From assembly GCF_902459565.1 (NCBI RefSeq), contig NZ_CABPSN010000003.1, forward strand, positions 434,001-498,000: a stretch of 64,000 bases of DNA. The letters run 5' to 3'. Origin of the DNA: Pandoraea aquatica. Lineage in GTDB: Bacteria > Pseudomonadota > Gammaproteobacteria > Burkholderiales > Burkholderiaceae. Under the pieces are notes generated by a model. The model saw only the letters and a list, made by a program, of their open reading frames with translations. It had not been told where the DNA came from and did no database searches. Positions 33,301 to 42,049 of the stretch are shown piece by piece (within the stretch, counting starts at the first letter, position 1; each line of letters opens with the position of its first letter). The position numbers were made by a program, and so were the translations under genes.

Positions 33301-34873
33301 GCGCACTGTCGATGCCGAGATTCTCGAAATCGGCGACGACACGGTAACGGTCGCGCTCGGGCGGGAGTTGCTTGATGCCCGGCAGATCGCGCCAGTTGCC
33401 CGGCCCGTGCGGCTTGGGTGCCTGATAGCTGACGTCGAAACGGGCGAGCCGTCCGCGCGGGCGGAAACTGGCGAGCGTGTCGCGCGTTTGCGCGTCGATC
33501 GGCAGCGACGGCACGAGCGCCACGGCTGCGCCGATGTCGAAGCGCTGACCGGTGACTGCGACTTGCAAGCCCTGATCGTCGCTGCTGGGGATGTATTTGG
33601 CGCTCAGGTCGGGGACGTCGAGCGTCGGACGTCCGGCCGCCTGCAAGGTGAGCTCACGCGCGCGCAGGTTCCAGCCTGCGTCGGCCTGCGCACCGATACG
33701 CGTGATGTCGATACGGCCTTGCGTGGCGTCGAAGGTCAGCGGCGGGAGGTTGTCCGCCAGTTGCACCGACGTATTGGCGCCGGCCGCGCGCAGCGTCGCG
33801 CCGGTGATCGCGCCATTGTCGAACTCGACCCACGCGCGGCCCGCGACACGACCGCGCGAGTCTTTGCCCGGCAGTTCGACGTAACGCGCCAGTTCGGACA
33901 GGTCGAGCGTGCCGACCTCGCTATAGATCTGGCCGCGCCAGCGCTTGACTTCGCCGGGGCGGGCGAACAGCGGATTGGTGAAGCGCGCCCGAATATCCAG
34001 CGGCGCGACGATCCCCTGCGGCGGGTTGGCCTGCATTCCGAAGCGATGTTCGAAGCCGCGATTGCGCAGCATGGCGTTGACCTGCGTGACGACCACCTCG
34101 GGCACGTCGCGCGTGGCGTCGCGCCAGCGCACGGTGCCGTTGCGGATCACAACGCGCGCCTGCCGCATGATCCAGTCGGCCCCCTGCGTGTCGCTCGTCT
34201 TGCCGCTGCCGGTGACCGGCATGCCAGCGACGAAGATGGAGCCGTCGGCGCGGCGCTCGATGGTCAGATCCGGTTCGTGCAGCGTGAGATTCGACAGACG
34301 CAGGTCGAAGTGGATCAGGCTGGTCCAGGACAGGACGGCGTCGAGGCGGTGCAGGGTGAGGCTCGGCTCCACGGGCGGCGGCGCGCCGGGAGGCGCGTAG
34401 CTCTCCGGCGGGTTTTCCGTGGAGGCGGTGGCCGCAGAAGCGGCACCAGCAGATGCGGCAGATGCGCCAGATGCGGCCGAGGCTACCGGCGCGCTGGCGG
34501 CCTTGTTCCGATGCAGCGGCGCGACCACGCGGGCAATCGTCGACGCCTTGGGCGGGGTGGCTTGCGCCGGGGGCGTGATCCGTACGTCTTCCAGCGTGAG
34601 GTAGGGGTGCCAGCCGCGCCAGACGGCGTCGATGCGTCCGATCGTGACCGGCAAACCGATGGCGCGCGTAGCCGCGGCCTCGATTTGGGGGCGATAGTCG
34701 GACACTCGGGGAAGGATGACGTACCGGGTCGCGAGGATGACGGCGCCGAGGCCGAAATAGACGATGACGACGAGCGCCAGCAGCCATTCCAGACCCAGTC
34801 GCAAGCCACGCGGCAGTGACGAGAACCAGGACCGGGTCGCGGTGGGCGAGGCGGGCGGCTTACGGTCGGTCAT
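30395..34873 (-). CDS. yhdP: YhdP family AsmA-like envelope protein
   Basis: A 1492-residue protein anchored by one N-terminal helix (about 28-52, LGLEWLLALVVIVYFGLGAV) with the rest in the periplasm. It belongs to the AsmA-like proteins thought to bridge the envelope and carry phospholipid to the outer membrane; the AsmA2 domain is C-terminal (about 1180-1440). Two low-complexity inserts stand out: an Ala/Ser stretch near residue 135-150 and GTNGTNGTNGANGG near 1000, both coded by 9-bp repeats. A 4.3-kb frame on the opposite strand is only a shadow. It begins an operon with the nitrilase-like gene and tldD. Confidence 0.93.
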   Translation of the reverse strand: MTDRKPPASPTATRSWFSSLPRGLRLGLEWLLALVVIVYFGLGAVILATRYVILPRVSDYRPQIEAAATRAIGLPVTIGRIDAVWRGWHPYLTLEDVRITPPAQATPPKASTIARVVAPLHRNKAASAPVASAASGASAASAGAASAATASTENPPESYAPPGAPPPVEPSLTLHRLDAVLSWTSLIHFDLRLSNLTLHEPDLTIERRADGSIFVAGMPVTGSGKTSDTQGADWIMRQARVVIRNGTVRWRDATRDVPEVVVTQVNAMLRNRGFEHRFGMQANPPQGIVAPLDIRARFTNPLFARPGEVKRWRGQIYSEVGTLDLSELARYVELPGKDSRGRVAGRAWVEFDNGAITGATLRAAGANTSVQLADNLPPLTFDATQGRIDITRIGAQADAGWNLRARELTLQAAGRPTLDVPDLSAKYIPSSDDQGLQVAVTGQRFDIGAAVALVPSLPIDAQTRDTLASFRPRGRLARFDVSYQAPKPHGPGNWRDLPGIKQLPPERDRYRVVADFENLGIDSAPSQHPPARPNSPNAGRPGFANLSGHIDADQSRGSLTLNSKSATLDFPGRFDQPRLDLDTLTARTSWRVSHSATKRDAPANVQVRVDAVHLQNAELTGDVSGTWQNGGKGNGIVDLKGNIVRANANAVPRYLPTDIGAGVRDYLQRALLAGTVQNAPFAVQGDLEDFPYGKGGGKFRIDIPLVDVTFNPSPLRPGHTEVWPAFEKVRGNLRFDADKLHIAIDSGSVYGVTLTQVQGDINDIGQDDSTLTLKGDARGPAADFVKYLNTSPVGHWIGDFTDETRASGNTQLAMQLSMPLDHTDRSKVTGRARFLRNDVTLLNGLPMFGAVDGELAFTERGISLDNLRGTFLGGDVRASGGSRDDGTIVLNVGGQMSAQGLRENRENATLAQLAKRMTGSTPYTATVTVRQGMTDLAVQSTLAGLAVNLPAPLGKSAETSLPARFTMRPQMSPGGRRTDTLDFAVGSVQGNYVQQRSGTNGTNGTNGANGGRVEVLRGGIGINQPVPAPREGVQASAQFDTLDVDAWRSVIASLGSTAVTPGTQGTPPAPATTAAAARDEFGALTPYLPTRLALHAKQVRLLSRQWPELVVGAQRNDRDWQVSLASELVSGFAEWHAPDEKNPSGAIRARLAKLVIPREDHGSDVLTQVLDEPSDEFPAIDVVANDFVLRDKPLGRLQLNAHNDIEDGVPVWQLTKLELSNSAATLDVKGNWRTSRRRAAVAAAAGKDDDDVPRRTVLDFNLDVKDAGGLLDRLGLPKTLKDGSGTVSGRFGWRGGPDAIDYPTLGGRVAIELKRGQILKADPGLAKLLGILSVQTLAKILTFDFNSVIGSGLPFDSINGNVAMQGGVANTSDLTINANAATIKIDGHTDLARETQDLNVLVLPKINAASASLAWAIINPALGIGSFFAQLALGDQLSRTLSTTYHVTGSWDNPVIGQATGNKSKIDASPETRPEARNNASGVASPAGMRGN
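31845..31880. repeat. Four 9-bp repeats inside yhdP
   Basis: CCATTCGCG, CCATTCGTA, CCATTAGTA and CCATTCGTG follow in series. On the coding strand they give the Asn-Gly-Thr/Ala repeat of YhdP. Another three-copy run (GCAGATGCG twice, then CCAGATGCG) is at 34449-34475. Confidence 0.75.
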
Positions 34874-35046
34874 GCTGCGCGTCTACGAGGGAATGTGGTA
34901 GTTTCTGTGGCAAAGACTGTAACACAAGCCCAAGGCCCTCCGATGGCCCGGCCGTAGGAGAAACACGCGTGTGATCTGGCGTTTCATCGCGCCCGGGTAA
35001 GCATGCGAAAGTCTCTTCATTCTCATTGCAGACCGGAACCCCGCCA

Positions 35047-37911
35047 GTGAGTTCATCCGAAATCCCGATCGATATTCAGTCCTACTCGCGATATGCCGCG
35101 CGCATGCTGGCGTCCCGCCCGGCGCTGGCCGAAGCATTGCCGGCGCTCGCCGAGCACCCTGTCGACGCGCGCTGGCTCGCCCGCCGCTTCGAAGCCATCA
35201 CCGGCACGCTGCTGACGCCGCCGGACCAGCCGTCCGGTGTCTCTGGCATAGACGAAGCCGCGCTGGCACGCGCCTTGCGCATCCTGCGGGTCGAAGCACT
35301 TTGCGCCGTGATGCAGCGCGATCTGGATGGCCGTGCCGAGTTGTCCGAAGTGACGGAGGCCATGTCGGCGCTCGCCGAGTTCGCCGTGCAGGCGGGCATT
35401 GTCGTGCTGTCGCGCGAGCTCGAAGCCATTCACGGTGTGCCGCGTAACGCGGAAGGGGAGCGTCAGACGCTCGGCGTCGTCGGCATGGGCAAGCTCGGCG
35501 GCCGCGAACTGAACGTCTCGTCCGACATCGATCTCATCTTCCTTTATGAAGACGATGGCGACACCACCGCGCCGGACGGTGCCGATGCGGCTGCCGCCGG
35601 TCGCCTGCGTCTGCTGTCCAATCACGAGTTCTTCACGAAGCTCGGCCGCAAGCTGATCGGGCTGATTTCGGAACTCACCCCGGACGGCTACGTGTTCCGG
35701 GTGGACATGCGCCTGCGCCCCAACGGCGATTCCGGTCCGCTGGTGTGCAGTCTGCCGATGCTCGAAGAGTATTTCTACGTGCAGGGCCGCGAGTGGGAGC
35801 GCTATGCGTGGATCAAGGGACGCCTCGTGTCCGAAGTCGCGAGCGAACCCGGCAAGCGGATCGAGCGATTGCTGACGTCGCTCGTGCAGCCGTTCGTGTT
35901 CCGTCGCTACCTCGACTACGGCGTGATCGGCGCGATTCGCGCGTTGCACGAGCAGATTCGCCATGAAGCGGAGCGTCGCGCGCGCGCCAAGCCAGCGCGC
36001 ATCAACGACATCAAGCTCGGCCGCGGCGGCATTCGCGAAGTGGAATTCTCGGCGCAGGTCTTCCAACTGATTCGCGGCGGACAGGAGCCGGAGCTGCGCG
36101 TGCGGCCGACGCTCGCGGTGCTGGGCGTGGCCGCCCGACGCGGGTGGCTGGCGCAGAACGTGGCGGAAGAGCTCTCTAACGCGTACGTCTTCCTGCGCAA
36201 GCTCGAACACCGCATTCAGTATCTGGATGACGCGCAGACCCATATCCTGCCGTCTCCAGGCGAAGACCGCCTTGCCGTGGCGCGCGCCATGGGCTTCCCG
36301 GACGAAGCGACGTTCATGACGGTGCTCGACGAGCATCGCGAATTCGTCGCCGGTCAGTTCGACGAGATTTTCGCGGACAAGGCCAACGGCGGCGGACAGA
36401 AGGGCTCAGGATCGGGCACGGGCGACTGCGAATGCCCGCCGGAACTGTGGAGCGAATGTCTGGCCGACGAAGCGCAGACGGGCGACCTCGGCAATCAGCT
36501 CACGCGTCTGGGTTTCAACGATGCCGAGGGCGCGCTCGACCGGTTGCGCGCCGTGTGGACGTCCTCGCGCTACAAGGCGCTGGGCGAGACCAGCCGGCGG
36601 CGCTTCGACCAGCTCGTGCAACGTGCTGTGGAAGGCGCGGCGGGTACCGGTGAGCCCGATGCCGTGCTCGGCCGCATGCTCGACCTGCTCTCGACCATCA
36701 GCCGTCGCAGTTCATATCTCGCGCTGCTGACCGAATATCCGCGCGCGCTGGAGCGTGTGGTCAAGGTACTCGCCGGGTCACGCTGGGCAGCGGGCTACCT
36801 GATCAGCCATCCGCAACTGCTCGATGAACTGCTCGACGACGAAGCACTTGCCGCGCCGTTCGACTGGCCGTCGTTCAAGACACAACTGCTGCTGAGCCTG
36901 AACGCGGCGGGGGCGGCGGGTAACGTCGAAGTGCAGATGGACATTCTGCGTCGCGCACACCACGCCGAAGTCTTCCGCATTTTGCTGCTCGATTTGCAGG
37001 GGACGTTGTCGGTGGAGGCCATCGGCGACCGTCTCTCGGAACTGGCGGACATCATCGTCGACGTGACGATCTCGACGGTCTGGCCGCACGTGGCGACGCG
37101 TCATCGCGAAGTGCCGCGCTTCTCGGTCATCGCCTACGGCAAGCTGGGTGGCAAGGAGCTGGGCTATGCGTCGGACCTCGATCTCATCTTCCTTTACGAC
37201 GATGACGACGACCGCGCGCCGGACGCTTATGCCGCGCTCGCCCGCCGGTTCGTGACGTGGCTGACCACGCACACGGGGGCGGGCATGCTGTTCGACGTCG
37301 ATCTGCGACTGCGCCCGAACGGCTTGTCGGGCCTGCTGGTCACGAACATCGAGAGTTTCCGTCAGTACCAGTTCCGCGAAGGCAATGCCAACACGGCATG
37401 GGTCTGGGAGCATCAGGCGCTCACGCGCGCGCGTTTCTGTGCGGGCGACGAGACCATCGGCGCGACGTTCGAGAACATCCGTGCGCAGGTGCTGGCTACG
37501 CCGCGCGAAGCGTTGGCGCTGGCGCAGGAGATCGTGGCGATGCGTCGCAAGGTGCTCGAAGGGCACCCGAACGCAACGAAGCTGTTCGATCTGAAGCACG
37601 ACCGGGGCGGCATGGTGGATATCGAATTCACCGTGCAGTACCTGGTGCTGCTGCACTCGGGCGCACATCCGGCGCTGCTGCGTAATGCGGGCAACATCGC
37701 CTTGCTGCGCGAAGCCGCGCAACTGGAGCTGATCGATAGCAAGCTCGCGGACGACGCGGCCGCCGCGTACCGGTTGTATCGCAAGCGTCAGCACAAGTTG
37801 CGGCTGGACGGCGTGGAAGCGGCACGCGTGCCGGGCGCGGACGTCGAAGTGGAGCGTCAGGCGGTGATCGCGTTGTGGGATTCGGTGTTCGCGGACGCGG
37901 GACCGGTCTGA
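35047..37911 (+). CDS. glnE: Bifunctional glutamine synthetase adenylyltransferase/removase
   Basis: A protein of about 954 residues that adds or removes AMP on glutamine synthetase under control of PII. Two nucleotidyltransferase domains are clear: the N-terminal removase with GMGKLGGRELNVSSDIDLIFLYE split around about 140-160, and the C-terminal transferase with AYGKLGGKELGYASDLDLIF at about 700. Each is followed by a PII-uridylyl/Glu-Ala helical domain. No ATG fits; GTG 35047 (CCGGAA about 10 bases upstream) is preferred over TTG 35026. It is divergent from yhdP. Confidence 0.93.
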   Translation: MSSSEIPIDIQSYSRYAARMLASRPALAEALPALAEHPVDARWLARRFEAITGTLLTPPDQPSGVSGIDEAALARALRILRVEALCAVMQRDLDGRAELSEVTEAMSALAEFAVQAGIVVLSRELEAIHGVPRNAEGERQTLGVVGMGKLGGRELNVSSDIDLIFLYEDDGDTTAPDGADAAAAGRLRLLSNHEFFTKLGRKLIGLISELTPDGYVFRVDMRLRPNGDSGPLVCSLPMLEEYFYVQGREWERYAWIKGRLVSEVASEPGKRIERLLTSLVQPFVFRRYLDYGVIGAIRALHEQIRHEAERRARAKPARINDIKLGRGGIREVEFSAQVFQLIRGGQEPELRVRPTLAVLGVAARRGWLAQNVAEELSNAYVFLRKLEHRIQYLDDAQTHILPSPGEDRLAVARAMGFPDEATFMTVLDEHREFVAGQFDEIFADKANGGGQKGSGSGTGDCECPPELWSECLADEAQTGDLGNQLTRLGFNDAEGALDRLRAVWTSSRYKALGETSRRRFDQLVQRAVEGAAGTGEPDAVLGRMLDLLSTISRRSSYLALLTEYPRALERVVKVLAGSRWAAGYLISHPQLLDELLDDEALAAPFDWPSFKTQLLLSLNAAGAAGNVEVQMDILRRAHHAEVFRILLLDLQGTLSVEAIGDRLSELADIIVDVTISTVWPHVATRHREVPRFSVIAYGKLGGKELGYASDLDLIFLYDDDDDRAPDAYAALARRFVTWLTTHTGAGMLFDVDLRLRPNGLSGLLVTNIESFRQYQFREGNANTAWVWEHQALTRARFCAGDETIGATFENIRAQVLATPREALALAQEIVAMRRKVLEGHPNATKLFDLKHDRGGMVDIEFTVQYLVLLHSGAHPALLRNAGNIALLREAAQLELIDSKLADDAAAAYRLYRKRQHKLRLDGVEAARVPGADVEVERQAVIALWDSVFADAGPV

Positions 37912-37955
37912 CGCAAGGGCATCATGGGCATGACTTAACGCAAGACGCTTAAATG

Positions 37956-37988
37956 ACAACGGGCGGCCGATGATTGGCCGCCCGTTGT
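37956..37988. terminator. Bidirectional terminator between glnE and recN
   Basis: ACAACGGGCGGCC and GGCCGCCCGTTGT form a 13-bp stem with a 7-base loop, followed by TGTTTG on the plus strand and CATTTAAG on the minus strand. Confidence 0.78.
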
Positions 37989-38034
37989 TGTTTGATGCTT
38001 CGCGAGGGTGAGGAAGACGATCAGCCCGTGACGC

Positions 38035-39699
38035 TCAGAGCGCCAGCATCTCCCGCGCGTGCTTGCGCGTCGTGGCCGTAATCTCCACGCCGCCGAGCAT
38101 CCGCGCGATTTCCTCGACGCGTTCGGTGCGTCCCAGAGGTTCGATCTCGCTCATCGTCGTGTCGCCGTCGCTGCGTTTGCTCACGCGCAGATGCTGATGG
38201 CCGAGTGCGGCGACTTGCGGCAGGTGGGTTACGCACAGCACCTGCCGTCCCTGACCCAATTCCCGCAGCAGGCGACCGACCACTTCGGCCACTGCGCCGC
38301 CAATCCCGGAATCCACTTCGTCGAAGATCAGGGTCGGCGTGAGACTCGCGCTGCTGGCGATCACCTGCAATGCGAGGCTGATGCGCGCGAGTTCGCCGCC
38401 GGAGGCGACTTTGGCGAGCGGACGCGTCGGCACGCCCGGGTGTCCGGCGACGAGAAATTCGACCGTCTCCAGCCCGAACGACTGCGGCTCGGGCGTTGCC
38501 GTGAGCGCGACTTCGAAGCGTCCGCCAGGCATCGAGAGGTCTTGCATCGCCCGGGTGACTTCTCGCGAGAGTGAGGCCGCCGCCTGGGCGCGCGCCTTCG
38601 ACAGGTCTTTCGCGAGCTTGAGAAATTCGGCCTGCGCGGCGTCGGCGGCGGCCTGCATCGCGGCCGTGTCGGCAGACGCCGTCAGCTCTTCCAGCTGCGC
38701 GCGACGCTCCGCCAGCTCGGCGGGCAATTGCTCGGGTGTCACACGGAATTTTCGCGCGGCCGAATGCAGGGCGTCGAGTCGTTGCTCGACGACTGCGAGA
38801 CGCTCCGGATCGAGATCGATACGTTGCGCGTAATGCGTGAGCGAATGGACCGCTTCGCGAAGCTGAATCTCGGCGGGTTCCAGTGCGGCGAGCGTGTCGG
38901 CCAGTGCGGCGTCGATCTCCGCGAGTTCGCGGACTTGATGCACGACGTGACCGAGCGACGGGACGATGGCACCGTCGGCTTCCGCGAGCGCATCGAGCGC
39001 GCCTTGCACACCGTTGATGAGACTTGCCGCGTGCGAGAGCCGGCGATGCTCGGCGCTCACGTCATCCCATTCCCCTTCCTGCGGCCCTAGCTTGTCGAGT
39101 TCGGACGTCTGCCATTCGAGACGTTCGCGCTCCAGTTGCAGTTCGCGGTCGCGCCCGTGCGCTTCCTCGCAGCGCTTGACGAGACGTCGCCACTCCTTGT
39201 GGGCGGCGGCGGTATCGGCGGCGAGGGCGGTTGCGCTGGCATGCGAGTCGAGCAGGCGGCGTTGCGCGTCGGGGCGCAGCAACTGCTGGTGCGCGTGCTG
39301 GCCGTGAATGTCGACGAGCATTTCGCCGAGTTCTCGCATTTGCGTGAGCGTAGCGGGGGTGCCGTTGATGAAGGCGCGTGAGCGACCACCGGCGTCGAGC
39401 ACGCGGCGTAGCAGCACACCGCCGTGTTCTTCGAGCGTAAGCGCCTGCGCTTGCAACCAGGCTTCGAGATCGGGGCGTGCTTCGGCGTCGGCGGCGAATT
39501 CAGCCGTGATGTCGGCGCGCGTTTGTCCGTTGCGCACCATGCTGGTGTCGCCGCGCTCGCCCATCGCGAGCGCCAGCGCATCGATCAGAATCGATTTGCC
39601 CGCGCCGGTCTCCCCCGAAAACACGGTGAAGCCGGCGGAGAATTCCAGATCGAGACGATCGACGATCACGAAATCGCGAATCGAGAGACTGCGTAGCAT
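38035..39699 (-). CDS. recN: DNA repair protein RecN
   Basis: A 554-residue SMC-like ATPase for double-strand break repair. Walker A is GETGAGKS (29-36), the middle is a long coiled coil (about 155-370), and the C-terminal part has the signature KVASGGELARISLALQV and Walker B TLIFDEVDSGIGG. Length is normal. It follows nadK by 23 bases in the same direction, as in many proteobacteria. No LexA box was recognised upstream. Confidence 0.95.
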   Translation of the reverse strand: MLRSLSIRDFVIVDRLDLEFSAGFTVFSGETGAGKSILIDALALAMGERGDTSMVRNGQTRADITAEFAADAEARPDLEAWLQAQALTLEEHGGVLLRRVLDAGGRSRAFINGTPATLTQMRELGEMLVDIHGQHAHQQLLRPDAQRRLLDSHASATALAADTAAAHKEWRRLVKRCEEAHGRDRELQLERERLEWQTSELDKLGPQEGEWDDVSAEHRRLSHAASLINGVQGALDALAEADGAIVPSLGHVVHQVRELAEIDAALADTLAALEPAEIQLREAVHSLTHYAQRIDLDPERLAVVEQRLDALHSAARKFRVTPEQLPAELAERRAQLEELTASADTAAMQAAADAAQAEFLKLAKDLSKARAQAAASLSREVTRAMQDLSMPGGRFEVALTATPEPQSFGLETVEFLVAGHPGVPTRPLAKVASGGELARISLALQVIASSASLTPTLIFDEVDSGIGGAVAEVVGRLLRELGQGRQVLCVTHLPQVAALGHQHLRVSKRSDGDTTMSEIEPLGRTERVEEIARMLGGVEITATTRKHAREMLAL

Positions 39700-39722
39700 G
39701 GGATGTCGGGTGAGGCGTGGAG

Positions 39723-40631
39723 TCAGTTCTGCGGCGTATCTTCGTCGGAGATATGCTCGTTCCAGTGCAGCTTGCGGCGCAACGTCGCGTAGTAGTTGTA
39801 GCCGACCGGGTGCAGAAATGTCACCTGATGCTGGGAGCGGCCGACCAGAATCTGGTCGCCCTGACGCAATTCGGCAAACGACTGCATATCGAAATTGGCA
39901 CCCACTTCGCGACCGCCGGTGATCGTGATGACGATGTCGCTCGAATCCGGCAACACGATCGGACGGTTCGACAACGCATGCGGTGCGATCGGCACCAGCA
40001 CCACGCCACCGAGGCGCGGATGCAGGATCGGGCCGCTCGCCGAGAGGGCGTAGGCCGTCGAACCCGTGGGCGTCGCGACGATCAGGCCGTCGGAGCGCTG
40101 CTTGTACATGAAGCGTCCGTCGACATCGACGCGCAGCTCCACCATCCCCGAAATCCCCGAGCGGTTCACGACCACGTCGTTGAACGCCAGCGTCTCGAAG
40201 AGCGTCTGGCCGTCGCGCTCGATGCGGGCGGCCAGCAGGGTGCGTTGTTCGGCTTCGAAGTGCCCTTCGAGCATGGCCGGCACGACCTGACGCATTTCGT
40301 CGAGCGGAATGTCGGTGATGAATCCGACGCGGCCGTGGTTCACGCCGATGAGCGGTACCTTCGAGGCGGCCAGTTGACGTCCGACGCCGAGCATCGTGCC
40401 GTCGCCGCCGACCACGACGGCCACGTCGGCCTGCGTGCCGATTTCCTGGATGTCGAGGGTGCGGTACGGATCGGCACCTGCGCCGATGTTATGCGCCGTG
40501 TCGCGCTCGAAGACGACGTGATGCCCACGCTGGGCGATGCATGCCGCGAGCGTGAGCAATGGTTCAGCGACGCCGTCGGCATGGTACTTCCCGACGAGCG
40601 CCACGGTCTTGAAGGGGCTCCCAGTTTTCAT
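39723..40631 (-). CDS. nadK: NAD kinase
   Basis: A 302-residue enzyme that phosphorylates NAD to NADP. It has GGDGT (75-79), [12 protein letters not shown], the diacylglycerol-kinase-like [21 protein letters not shown] and the closing [15 protein letters not shown] stretch. ATG 40631 is chosen over an upstream TTG at 40673 because the family N-terminus starts at about [15 protein letters not shown]. It is divergent from hrcA and cotranscribed with recN. Confidence 0.95.
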   Translation of the reverse strand: MKTGSPFKTVALVGKYHADGVAEPLLTLAACIAQRGHHVVFERDTAHNIGAGADPYRTLDIQEIGTQADVAVVVGGDGTMLGVGRQLAASKVPLIGVNHGRVGFITDIPLDEMRQVVPAMLEGHFEAEQRTLLAARIERDGQTLFETLAFNDVVVNRSGISGMVELRVDVDGRFMYKQRSDGLIVATPTGSTAYALSASGPILHPRLGGVVLVPIAPHALSNRPIVLPDSSDIVITITGGREVGANFDMQSFAELRQGDQILVGRSQHQVTFLHPVGYNYYATLRRKLHWNEHISDEDTPQN

Positions 40632-40762
40632 GCCGCCATTACACCATAAGTCGATGACAGCAACCATCGCCAACGCACGGCCTGCAACGGTTCCTCTGGC
40701 CTGGCAACACGCATCCGGAATTAGGGGGACCAGGCCCCGCGTTTCGCGTTACAATTTTTGCC

Positions 40763-41791
40763 ATGCTAGATCAACGTGCGCAAACGCTTCTCAAAACCCT
40801 GATCGAACGGTACATCGCAGATGGCCAGCCGGTCGGCTCGCGCACGCTCTCGCGGTTCTCGGGCCTGGACCTGTCACCCGCGACCATCCGCAACGTGATG
40901 TCCGATCTCGAGGCGATGGGCTTCGTGGCCAGCCCGCATACGTCGGCCGGTCGTGTCCCGACGCCGCGCGCGTACCGTCTGTTCGTCGACACGATGCTGT
41001 CGGTGCGCCCGCTCGAAGAGGCCGTGCACCAGTTGGCGACGCAGGTGCAGACCAGTCTGCAACCGGCCGGCCCGCAACAACTGATCGCCTCCGCCGCACA
41101 GGTGCTCTCGCATCTGTCGCAGTTCGCGGGCGTGGTACTCACGCCACGCCGCAGCCAGACTTTCCGTCACATCGAATTCCTGCGCCTGTCGGATAAGCGC
41201 GTGCTGCTGATCATCGTCACGCCCGACGGCGACGTGCAGAACCGCATCATCCTGACGGAAAAGGACTATTCCCCGGCACAGCTCGTTGAAGCGGCGAACT
41301 ACCTGAACGCCAACTTCGGCGGTCACAGCTTCGACGACGTGCGCACTTACTTGCGTGGCGAACTCGATGCGCTGCGCTCGGACATGAGCGCGCTGATGCA
41401 AGCCGCCGTGCAGGCGGGCAGCGACGCCATGGCCGACACCACGCGTGAGAGCGTGCTGATCACGGGCGAGCGCAACCTGCTGGGCGTGGAGGATCTGTCC
41501 TCGAACATGGAGCGTCTGCGCAAGCTGTTCGACGTGTTCGAGTCCAAGACCGGTCTGCTGCAACTGCTCGACGTGTCGAGCCGCGCGCAAGGCGTGCAGA
41601 TCTTCATCGGTGGCGAATCGAGCCTCGTGCCGATCGAGGAGATGACGGTCGTCACGGCCCCGTACGAAGTCGACGGCGAGGTCGTCGGTACGCTCGGCGT
41701 GATCGGGCCGACGCGCATGGCGTACGAGCGCGTCATCCCCATCGTCGACATCACGGCCAAGCTGCTCTCCAACGCGCTAAGTCATCACTAG
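40763..41791 (+). CDS. hrcA: Heat-inducible transcription repressor HrcA
   Basis: A 342-residue repressor of class I heat shock genes. The N-terminal winged helix is [20 protein letters not shown] with [19 protein letters not shown] (about 1-75); the central part is GAF-like with [30 protein letters not shown] near the C-terminus. TACAAT (40750-40755) lies only 8 bases before the ATG, so the messenger may have a very short leader. No CIRCE element (TTAGCACTC-N9-GAGTGCTAA) was seen in this window, so the HrcA targets lie elsewhere. Confidence 0.95.
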   Translation: MLDQRAQTLLKTLIERYIADGQPVGSRTLSRFSGLDLSPATIRNVMSDLEAMGFVASPHTSAGRVPTPRAYRLFVDTMLSVRPLEEAVHQLATQVQTSLQPAGPQQLIASAAQVLSHLSQFAGVVLTPRRSQTFRHIEFLRLSDKRVLLIIVTPDGDVQNRIILTEKDYSPAQLVEAANYLNANFGGHSFDDVRTYLRGELDALRSDMSALMQAAVQAGSDAMADTTRESVLITGERNLLGVEDLSSNMERLRKLFDVFESKTGLLQLLDVSSRAQGVQIFIGGESSLVPIEEMTVVTAPYEVDGEVVGTLGVIGPTRMAYERVIPIVDITAKLLSNALSHH

Positions 41792-42049
41792 TCATCACTG
41801 AGCGGCAGACGTCCGCATGTCTGCGCGTTCGCGCATTCGCCCGCTCCCAGTTACAACCCCGTAGCATTCCTTTACACGCTGTCACACACGGCAGGCTTAG
41901 GCTTGAAGCGTCACTTGCGGCGAGGTCGTCCGAGGTTGTCATCGGGCTCGCCGGAGGATTCGGACAGAACAACAAGGTGGCTGATCTGGTCAAGCGCTAA
42001 CGCCTGCAAGCTGCGCACGGCATGCCCACCGAAAGGGCCCGGAGTGTTT

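Noticed and set aside
30536-34819. A 4.3-kb open frame on the plus strand opposite yhdP.
   Set aside because: It is the exact antisense of a recognisable AsmA-like gene, has no start site, domain or hydrophobic pattern, and is rich in Arg, His and Ala as expected from antisense reading of GC-rich codons.
40632-40762. Possible CIRCE element at hrcA.
   Set aside because: I searched by eye for TTAGCACTC-N9-GAGTGCTAA on both strands and found none here or before grpE, dnaK and dnaJ.
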